From: Xestospongia bergquistia | Lineage: Eukaryota > Porifera > Demospongiae > Haplosclerida > Petrosiidae | DNA: 64,000 nucleotides | Reading direction: 5' to 3' | Assembly: GCA_963965975.1 (NCBI GenBank) | Contig: OZ014424.1 | Location: forward strand, 1 to 64,000 | Shown: positions 39,286 to 47,392 of the stretch, one piece after another | Numbering within the stretch: the stretch's first letter is position 1 | Layout of the letters: the number at the start of each line of letters is the position of its first letter | Translations under genes and position numbers: made by a program | Notes under the pieces: generated by a model | Databases searched by the model: none | Seen by the model: only the letters and a program-made list of their open reading frames with translations | Told to the model about the DNA's origin: nothing

Positions 39286-41849
39286 TTAACTACAGTAGTA
39301 TAGTACTTTTACTTATGTCTATATGATTAAATTGTTATCGTTAGAATGAATTTCTGACTATACTGGTTTCTCTCTTCAAATGGCAGCCATTTTATTGATT
39401 AAAGAAATTCACGAGATCACATTCCTCATGGTCAATGGCATCTCCTATACTTTGCTTATGGAAAGTACAACGAATCTTGTTCTTGTGAGTCTGATCATAT
39501 AAAACATGATGTCAAAAGAACTGGATGATTTGTCAGAAAACCACTTGACTTTGAAATTTTGAAATCTGATGAGTAATAAGGAAGTTACAGCGAAAAAATG
39601 AAGTGCCAGGTGAATGTGAATGGACTTTAGTAACCTAAGAAGACAATGGCAATTAGAAATACACTTTAACCATGCTCCATTAGTAAAGCAACACCAAGAA
39701 GTGTAAGTCTAACTTCTACCACAATAACCCACCAATCAGACATCATCTGCCACACCCACTGACTATTTTAATTGTGGCTTACTTTGACCACACCTCATAT
39801 TTCAATTATTCCTAGGTCAGCCTAGAATATAAGCCTGACTATACACACAAATATTACAGCTGACACACCTACCAACAATTGGGTGTGGCATATTCTGACC
39901 ACACCTCGTATTTCAATTAATCCCTAGGTCAGCACCACGCATAATTATAGTAGACACGCCTACCAACTATTGGGTGTGGCTTATTTGGACCACACCTCAT
40001 ATTTTTATTAATGCTCTAGGTCTGCCCAGAATAGCCTTGGCGTGTTTGGGGGTGGAAACAAGACAACTAATTTGTTGCTTGTGACTTCCTCAGCCTTCTC
40101 CTGGATTATATACTCACCTTTTTTCCTTACTCTAGAAGGTATAATTGTATTGTACTTTAATTACAAATACACACTACCAAATCTATGACTGTCAAATGTA
40201 CCACTCTCAAATGATATACTACCAACAACTACACTTTATGACCTTGTGTAAAATACTAGTAAACTTACACCCTCAGTGTGGAGATAGAAGAGTGTCTTGA
40301 GACAGCAACCCCCAACCTAAAAATCTGCAGAAAAAAAGTGGAAAAAAGAAGAAAAAAATGAAATAATATATAATAAAAATTATAAAATAAAGCATACATT
40401 ATTGTTACCTCCAACTTACAACCACACCTAGATCCTGGACTCCAACGATGCTATAAAAAGAAACAGAAATAAGAAATAATATTGTGCTATAAACTACTAA
40501 GTCAACATGATGCACATCACTAACTTACACCCTGAGATGGAGAGATGTGTCTTGGGCAGCAACCCCCAACCTAAAGATCTGTAGAAAAAGAATTAAGAAA
40601 AGAAGAAAAAATATGAAATAATATATAATAAAAATTATAAAATAAAGCATACATTATTGTTACCTCCAACTTACTACCACCACACCTAGATTCAGGACTC
40701 CAACGATGCTACATAAAGAAAGAAGAATAAAAAGTAATTATGTAATATAGGCTAACATTACATTACAATATATTGACAGTATATCATTTGAGAGTGGTAC
40801 ATTTGACAGTTGTACATTTGGCAGTATCACAAAATAAAAGTTACGAAGTACTCTTAACAGTTTTACTAACAAATAAGAAACTTACACTTTATAAATTCTT
40901 TTACCTGTTTGTGTGTGTATGTGTGACTCAAACATAAAAGGTACAATGTTATGTCATACAGTGTTATGATTTTACTAACAGAATAAACTATATGTACCTT
41001 TAGTAATCATTAATAACAAACTGTCCAGATTGTTTCACTAGTACATAACATAGACACAACATAAACTGCCTACAGAATAAAAAATTATATCATCAGTAAC
41101 TATAATTGTGTATGTTACTACATTATGTTACCATTTTATATCTGCTAGCAGCATCCATGATGCCAAAGACTCTGGAAGTGATCTGGTGTTTACAATATAA
41201 TATAAAGCAGTTTATAACTAATTAATATTTGGTAACTTTTCATTACTATTCAGGAGATAGGACTAGCATATAATCCTATGAAGAAAGAAGGGATATAACA
41301 ATAGTGATCTGACAAAAGGCTTACTTGAGAAATCTTTCTTGTTTTTATCCAAAGTTGTTCTTACTATCAGTAGCACTCAAACACATTATGATTAATATAC
41401 AAATTAATACACAATTTATATGTGTACCTCATATTATGGTGATAGGAGACATTGACATGAAAGAAAATACTGCAATAAACCATGAGCCTATTCTTACAGA
41501 CAACAAACAGTAAATATGATAATTGACTAACCTCCTTATCAGTAGTCTTACTGCAGTCTGAGAATATACATTGACAAAAATGTGAACAAAATTAAATAGA
41601 AAAGATTCTTACAAATATATTTAGACATCAGGCTGTTCCTATAGCCACACACATTTGGTTAACGAGTTTTATAAACTCATTATAAGCCTGTGATAAAGAG
41701 TGAGAGAACACACAATTAATTATACTACAGTCTTACATATTCCTTATTATCCAGAAGTTAGTATACAAATCTGACAATTTATTCAACTCCATGAACACTT
41801 ATGAATTAGAAACATATCAATATTGCAATGTAGAATGACTGACCTTCAA
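39286..41849. other. Intergenic DNA with short tandem repeats; no gene recognised
   Basis: No family was recognised on either strand. 39774-40020 holds three diverged copies of a unit built around GTGTGGCTTATTTTGACC-like and CACACCTCATATTTCAATTA sequence. 40262-40720 holds two copies of a roughly 240-bp block containing CAGCAACCCCCAACCTAAA and ATACATTATTGTTACCTCCA. 40785-40835 has several near-copies of GTACATTTGACAGT. Isolated ORFs of about 60 codons here have no recognisable content. Confidence 0.6.
40262..40720 (-). other. Duplicated exon-like blocks (unidentified)
   Basis: Read on the minus strand, both copies of the repeated block contain two segments bounded by splice-like sites. One begins ATAG or GTAG then CATCGTTGGAGTCC and ends before GTAAGTTGG. 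The other begins TTTAG then GTTGGGGGTTGCTG and ends before GTGTAAG. Between the copies the segments differ in length by 3 and about 6 nt. This could be a duplicated exon pair of an unrecognised coding or non-coding gene, or simply a tandem duplication. Confidence 0.3.
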
Positions 41850-41851
41850 TT

Positions 41852-42066
41852 CTTCTTCGATTCTTGCTGTAGCAGTCTATTTTTAAAAGTTATTGCGCCA
41901 AATTCTGCACAATCACGTGATTTGTAGTATACTGACGTAGTGCACGTATTATAACTATGACCTGTAGTATACTAAGTCAGTATACTGTAAGTTACGAGAA
42001 CGTATACAATTTTCGACCATAATACTGAACTACTGACATTGATGCAGCAAGAATTGAAGAAGGATT
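41852..42066. repeat. Inverted-repeat-bounded 215-bp block, promoter-like
   Basis: Outer arms of about 25 bp (TTCAATTCTTCTTCGATTC at the left; its reverse complement with three mismatches ends near 42066) enclose an E2F-like TTGCGCCAAATT (41893-41904), an E-box CACGTG (about 41914) and four GTATAC words (41927, 41967, 41980 and 42002). It could be a small MITE-like element or a duplicated, divergent promoter with first exons: both arms encode A-R-I-E-E outward, and the left arm is followed by a donor-like GTCAGT. No clear target-site duplication was seen. Confidence 0.45.
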
Positions 42067-43212
42067 GAACTCACAGTTGTTAATACAGTAGAATATATGT
42101 GACCTAATTTGGTAAAAGGGACTACTTCTGTCAAATAAAAAAATCTCAGTATGGACAGAAAAAGTGATGATTTCAATATTTTTGAGAATTTGAATTAAAC
42201 CAAAAAAAAAGAGAATAGTACCTGACAGTCATTTTAAAGCGTCTATAAATCCAAAGTTCTTTCTAGATTAGCACATAGAAGCATTCGTGTTCTCATATAT
42301 TAGTGTACGATATGCGGGGGTGGAAAATTAAATTCCACTATTCTCAAAATTAATTTTTGGTAGTAGCCACTGTATTTCCGTTTATATCTTGTTTCTTTAG
42401 CAACGCATGTATTTATCCAAGGTATCAAACAATTCAACATTATCTATACTTTAAAATGATATGAAAATATGAAAATGACAGAAATGACTCAAGTGGTCGC
42501 TTTTTGCATATCCAGTCACATATAGTCAGACTTATGTTTTAACTCCTGGATAATGAAGAACATGCAAGATTGTGTTATATGTAATGTTGTTGTGTTATCT
42601 CTCTGTGTGTTATTGATCTTTAATAACTTCTTACAATTGTACTGTTCTCAACAATGAGATTATGTTCTTATATACATGGGCAACAAGTTAACTACAAAAT
42701 ATGAAACTCAAATCTTCTTCATGGCTCCTTAGAAAACCAAATATTTGTCATCAAAATCAACAGCAAACATAATCAAATCTAACTGATTCTTTTCATATGG
42801 TCTTCCTTGATAGTTCTTATGTACCTAATCTATAATATCTCCCATTGCTCATTAGTTAGCCCAGTTAATCACAAATAGGAACAGTTCCTGTATCAATGTC
42901 AAGAAGTCCAGCTGGATTCCCAAATCATAACATAACTATAATATGGAGCACCTACCACATTTCATATATTGTTATATAATATACTATTATACTTAACAAA
43001 TCAACATGTGAAAAAATAGCTCCATCAAGTATTGTCCTGAACTTAAAGTCATTAATATTAAAGTTAATTAAAAGTTGTGGTCAACTAGTGTTACCACTAA
43101 TAGAGTAATTTTTCACAAATGTTTTAATGTGTTTAAAATAAATGTATTATTAAAGCAAAGAGTAATATTATAATAATATACTTAATGACTGAATTAAAAA
43201 GACAATACATTA
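42067..43212. other. Intergenic DNA; no gene recognised
   Basis: AT-rich with no recognisable coding exon. A minus-strand stretch near 42720-42920 reads like broken coding sequence (for example KNYQGRPYEKNQLDLIMFA, interrupted by stops and frame changes) but I could not assign it to a family. Confidence 0.5.
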
Positions 43213-43556
43213 TTAATCTCTAGGATAATCCACATGATGTATTAAAGGAATCATGGCATCTGCTAGTTCCTTAGTACAAGAGACTAGCACACCACGTCCC
43301 ATCAGATCAAGGGGAGATCCTATAATAATTTTTCATAAATAGTTAAAGATATTTACTTTACCTGTTTGGATAGAGAGAAACTCCACCAGCTTCTCTGACA
43401 AGGAGTTCTCCTGCTGCAATGAATATCATATTCAATATAAGCGTCAACTCCACCCATAGCAACCATGCACATACTGTAGTGTTCCAGCATTGTCCTTCTC
43501 TTGTCAAATCTTCATTAACTATTGATACTTTGGCTGATAAATGGAAAGCATTCAAA
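43213..43556 (-). pseudogene. Inositol monophosphatase (IMPA-like) pseudogene
   Basis: Minus-strand remnants in family order: SIVNEDLTRE; MCMVAMGGVDAYIEYDIH, which matches the conserved GG.DAYxE.GIH block; AAGELLVREAGGV, which matches the AAG..I..EAGG block; then a last exon encoding SPLDLMGRGVLVSC and ELADAMIP and ending HHVDYPRD with stop TAA at 43213-43215. The Trp-Asp metal-binding motif that should sit between the IH and AAG blocks is deleted and the frame changes there. The middle of the protein is also missing, and the join to the last exon is out of frame. IMPA dephosphorylates inositol monophosphates; this copy cannot. A functional paralogue elsewhere is likely. Confidence 0.65.
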
Positions 43557-43845
43557 GATTTCTATTCATTTAATTTCAGCTTTAATTCCTTCCTTAGTTT
43601 TTGCTTTAATTAATCATCCTTTAGTTTCTCATCTACTATTCCTGCTCTACTTCCTACTGCTTTAATTACTCCACCATTAATTTCTCCTCCATTAATTTCT
43701 GCTTAAATTACTCCTTTTTATATATTCCTGCTTTAGTTCTGCCAGAAACATCCGGAAGGCAGGGATTGCCACAGCTATACTCAATCGTTACAATATTACT
43801 GTAAACCGAGGGGTTAAAAATGAGCCATTGTTTTGTGTGGCAATA
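43557..43845 (+). promoter_or_regulatory. Pyrimidine-rich tract and probable NDUFS6 promoter
   Basis: 43557-43740 is low-complexity sequence with many copies of CTTTAATTNCTCC-like words. 43745-43845 contains ACATCCGGAAGGCAGG, an ETS-type GGAAG element of the kind common in promoters of mitochondrial-protein genes, about 90 bp before the NDUFS6 ATG. No TATA box is evident. The promoter assignment is inference from position and motif. Confidence 0.4.
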
Positions 43846-44389
43846 ATGGCAGCTGTAGCTCACAAAATGGGAATGGTTTCGCCAGCAATTTTAAGGTTAA
43901 CTCTTATGTTGAGAAGAAATCTAACAATGTCTTCTGTTACACTAAATGACGATAAAGTCACTCATACAGGACAGGTCAGTAATAAGAAAATGATTGTTGT
44001 GATTTCAATACGATTTAATAATAGCAATGGGAAAATAAAGATTATCGAAAAGTTAGATTTATTGATAGGGAGAAACAAGTATGTCAAATATTGTTAGTGA
44101 GTTAATAATTGTTGATTCTTTTTGAGGTCAACGAGCAATTTGCCATTGATCTTATTGCAGAAGAACCTGTTGTTGTCATATCAGGGAATCACACATGGTG
44201 TGATGGAGGTATAGAATGTATTTTTGTTAACTTATTATATAATCTCTTTTAGGTCATGATATGTTAGGTCATCCTAAAGTCTACATTAATCTTGATAAAC
44301 CTGAAATTAATGTGTGTGGTTACTGTGGACAAAGATTTATTGCTCAAGATCACAAAGAATTATTTCCTAACGAACAGTTTCAAAACTAG
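43846..44389 (+). CDS. NDUFS6: NADH dehydrogenase iron-sulfur protein 6, complex I accessory subunit
   Basis: Three exons, 43846-43974, 44127-44208 and 44253-44389, give 115 residues (human about 124). NDUFS6 is a zinc-binding subunit of the mitochondrial complex I peripheral arm needed for late assembly. The N-terminus (MAAVAHKMGMVSPAILR, then LRRN) is basic with no acidic residue, as for a mitochondrial presequence. The mature part has THTGQ, NEQFAIDLIAEEPV, and the zinc site Cys-Asp-Gly-Gly then His nine residues after the Cys, then GHPKVYINLDKP and CGYC. All four zinc ligands are present. The ATG at 43846 is the first in frame; later ATGs at residues 8 and 10 are possible. The gene sits 88 bp upstream of the kinase on the same strand. 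Splice sites are canonical. Confidence 0.93.
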
Positions 44390-44415
44390 TTATGTATTTC
44401 TTTACTAATGCCTAA

Positions 44416-44421
44416 AATAAA
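44416..44421 (+). terminator. Poly(A) signal AATAAA of NDUFS6
   Basis: A canonical AATAAA lies 27 nt after the NDUFS6 stop and 57 nt before the start codon of the next gene, so the NDUFS6 3' end and the kinase promoter must share under 90 bp. Confidence 0.7.
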
Positions 44422-44477
44422 GTATTATTGCCACGCCCATTTTTTTGCTTTGCTGATAAACAAGGGTGTGGCTCAGG

Positions 44478-46180
44478 ATGATTTGTTGTCTTGTGATATT
44501 GCTCCTAACTTTAACTCCTTCAAAGGTGAACTCTAAAAGCTAAGTTTACTCATATAATAAACGTGTATATATGATAGGGTCAAAGCAGTTCTAATAATGA
44601 CGATCTCCCTTGGTATGTCTGGTTTGTCTTAGCTATAGCATTAGCCATAGCTATCATACTAATAGGACTCACTGGATTTTATGTACTAAATGTCTGCAAA
44701 AAGTCAGTATATATTTTACTAGTTATAATGACTCTCACTAAGAATACAATTAGAATATTTGGTGTACAAACATCTTCTGTTAATCAACTACACAGTATTC
44801 GTGATGACAGCAAAGTAGAAGAAGTTATTGAAAATACAGACACAAGAGTTGAAACAACAGTTATAAATTTACAAGATGATCTTGTCCTAACTGACAAGAA
44901 AGGTTCAGTCTTGTCATGGAAACATGTCACTTTACATGTAATTAGGCCTAGAAATCCCTCGTGATAATATTAAAATATTACAACAGTTGGGTATTGGTGA
45001 ATACGGTCCACTTTATGATGCTGAAATATATTTACAAGTTAATGTCAAATCTAGAGCATTAGTTAAAGTATGCAAACATATAGTCTAACAATATATTCAC
45101 TATAGTTTGCATGTAGGTATTTCAACAAGGCTCTTCACAAGACTTGGTCATGTACAGACAAGAACTAGAGTCACTCATGTTAGTACAAAATATATGTTTC
45201 AATTGTATTTGAATGTACCTATTGTAGTAAATTAAAACATAATCGTGTAGCTCAATTGTTTGGTGTTGTTTCCAACATGCCATATTATTGTGTGTTAGAA
45301 CTACCTGTTAATGGAGATTTGAAAACTTTCTTACTCACAACTAGGAACACCAATACACAGTGAGAACAAGATATGGTAATGTCATGAGTTACTATTATCT
45401 TGTAGATTAACACTGCCACAATTACTTGCCATGGCAACAGACACTGCAGCAGGACTAGCTTACCTAGAATCCATACAATATACCCATCAGTAAATAACCT
45501 TTGTAAAAATCTACAGCTCAATATATACTTTCTTCACAGAGACGTAGCTGCAAGGAACTGTGTTGTAACACAATCTTTAGGAATTAAGATAGCAGGTAAT
45601 TTTCATGAATGTTTGTATCATTTTAATACTAATATTTACAGATTATAAAGTTGGTCGGTATTTGTTCCGAAGTGAATATGCTGTTCAAGCTGACGGGTCT
45701 CTTATGCCAGTTCGTTGGATGGCACCAGAATCATTAATGGAGAATCACTTTAGTTTACAGACTGATATATGGTACATGTGTGTGTGTGTATTCTATAGTG
45801 TGACACCATATTATCTATTGTTAACAGGTCTTTTGGTGTGCTATTGTGGGAAATTCTCACTAAAGGACAATTTCCTTTTGCTGAATTATCTGATGGTGAA
45901 GTTGTGCAAGGAGTTTGTTATGAGTTTCAACGATTACTTCAACCTATTTCCTGTCCAGATAATGTGTATGTGAATCTTTTTAATAAAATATTTTAATAAT
46001 CATTGCTATAGTTACCAAATAATGCTGAAATGTTGGCACAGCAATCCAGCTCAACGTCCACATATGGACCATCTTCATCATCAATTACAAACTAACATTT
46101 TACCATTGGACACACTTCCATCTCCACCCACTCCACCTCCCATTGAAGACCCTGGTATCCCAGCTAACCATCTCATTTAA
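44478..46180 (+). CDS. Small receptor-type tyrosine kinase with minimal ectodomain
   Basis: Exons: 44478-44525, 44578-44702, 44754-44902, 44946-45067, 45117-45178, 45228-45359, 45406-45489, 45540-45595, 45642-45771, 45828-45965 and 46012-46180, giving about 404 residues. The 44703-44753 intron is 51 nt and stop-free, so retaining it gives 421. MICCLVILLLTLTPSK is a signal peptide, followed by only about 10 residues (GQSSSNNDD) before a transmembrane segment (WFVLAIALAIAIILIGLTG). After a juxtamembrane region of about 65 residues comes the kinase: glycine loop LGIGEYG, Lys in ALVKVF, helix-C Glu in RQELESL, catalytic loop HQDVAARNC, activation segment DYKVGR to PVRWMAPES, then DIWSFGVLLWEIL and the terminal Arg of PAQRP. 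The HRD Arg is Gln and DFG is DYK, but the lysine, both aspartates and the Asn remain. The C-lobe resembles discoidin-domain-receptor-like kinases, without firm assignment. A proline-rich tail ends the protein. Confidence 0.85.
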
Positions 46181-46189
46181 AGAAAATGT

Positions 46190-47341
46190 TTAAACTTTCA
46201 AATTAAGAATACTGTTATCTAATTTTTTAAGATCAATGTTAATATTCAAAACTTGAAGACGTTCGTTGAATAGCTGTAATGCAAAATTATAGAGCTGCAT
46301 ATCAAGTTTGTTAATCTGAACAATTTGATTATATAATGCTGTGTTCCTCCATATGTCAGCTAAAAGCCACTTGGTGTGTAAAAAATGAAGATCCTTTTGT
46401 TTCAACAGATTAGATAGTTGAAGAGACAATCTGTACTGTAACAATTGGCCACTTTCTGTCATGTATTCCGAAATTCCAAAAAAAATCATTTCCCTCAAGT
46501 TATTTTTGGCTGACTGCAGGAGACGAGCTTCTCTCTCCTTTTGTGTAAATTGGTTAGGATTTAAACAATCAACACTTTCTAGATCAGCCAACATTAATGT
46601 CTGACGATTATTAGCCCAATTACTTGAACAACTCATGAACTTGTCAAGTGTAACATTTGTCCAAACATGACCTTCGTAATATCCAGGATAACAAGGTGGC
46701 ATCTCAGCTTTACCTAATACCTTGTCACCACAAATGTGATCATATGGCCATGTTGCACCACGTTTAACATGTAAATATTCACTAATATATCGTACCACTG
46801 GATGACGAAGTATAGTTAAATAATGAAATCTACGATATCGAGAGCCGTAATTGTAGTCAAGATAGTTTGATAAACAAGACTTCATTTCAATTAAAAATGG
46901 ATGAAGACCACATACCCATCCATATGTCTTTTCTGAAGCTAACCACATTTCTGGTGGAATAATACGACCATGAGACTTCTGTAAAGTGTATGTCTCTGCT
47001 ATAGGACATATAACAAAATCTTTCTTTTTCTTTAATTTCTTCTTTAATCCTGGTTTTGGTCGATGACATAAGGACTTTGATTTGTTCTTTATACTTACTA
47101 CATGTTGTAAAAAATATGATCCTCCTGTTTTTTGAATATGAATATAGACCAAAACATCATTTCGTATGTTAATATTGACAGGTAACCAAGAGAACTTCAT
47201 AACAAAGGATGAGTGATTTCTACTCATACTTGAACCATTATGACTGACACTAGTATCATTTTTGATAAATACTATAAATAAAATCAACAAAGACAAAAGA
47301 CACACGACACCTCCACGCAAAAGGTTGTTGATAAACTTCAT
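46190..47341 (-). CDS. Heparan sulfate 6-O-sulfotransferase, intronless (paralogue A)
   Basis: A single exon of 383 residues. It transfers sulfate from PAPS to the 6-O position of glucosamine in heparan sulfate and acts in the Golgi lumen as a type II membrane protein. After a short cytosolic tail (MKFINNLLRG) comes one membrane segment (residues about 12-28). The 5'-phosphosulfate-binding loop is IHIQKTGGS (about 67-75); the 3'-phosphate-binding region is ILRHPVVRYISEYLHV (about 177-192), followed by KRGATW and by WANNRQTLMLADL (about 242-254), all hallmark HS6ST motifs. The start is the first ATG (47339-47341); the frame is open a little further upstream without ATG. It begins 51 bp after the CPSF1 stop on the same strand and its stop lies 9 bp from the stop of the convergent kinase. 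Exact substrate preference cannot be read from sequence. Confidence 0.92.
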   Translation of the reverse strand: MKFINNLLRGGVVCLLSLLILFIVFIKNDTSVSHNGSSMSRNHSSFVMKFSWLPVNINIRNDVLVYIHIQKTGGSYFLQHVVSIKNKSKSLCHRPKPGLKKKLKKKKDFVICPIAETYTLQKSHGRIIPPEMWLASEKTYGWVCGLHPFLIEMKSCLSNYLDYNYGSRYRRFHYLTILRHPVVRYISEYLHVKRGATWPYDHICGDKVLGKAEMPPCYPGYYEGHVWTNVTLDKFMSCSSNWANNRQTLMLADLESVDCLNPNQFTQKEREARLLQSAKNNLREMIFFGISEYMTESGQLLQYRLSLQLSNLLKQKDLHFLHTKWLLADIWRNTALYNQIVQINKLDMQLYNFALQLFNERLQVLNINIDLKKLDNSILNLKV

Positions 47342-47392
47342 CTTTCTAAACCTCCACCCACTAATCAATTAATATATAATATTTTAGTATTG

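Noticed and set aside
41325..41513. 62-codon ORF as a gene
   Set aside because: AT-rich, no homology recognised, no flanking gene signals.
43828..43845. N-terminal extension of NDUFS6 upstream of 43846
   Set aside because: The extended frame begins with TTG, not ATG; the first ATG is at 43846.
44703..44753. Treating this stop-free 51-nt stretch as coding
   Set aside because: It has GTCAGT and TTAG ends, the usual intron length here, and would insert a second hydrophobic stretch after the membrane anchor. Retention cannot be fully excluded.
45517..45550. Alternative kinase exon encoding YFLHRDV
   Set aside because: No donor in the right phase precedes it and the resulting intron would be 27 nt. 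The HQD model has a normal 50-nt intron and aligns without gaps.
47342..47368. N-terminal extension of sulfotransferase A
   Set aside because: The open frame there starts with a non-ATG codon. The same holds for paralogue B between 49436 and 49462.
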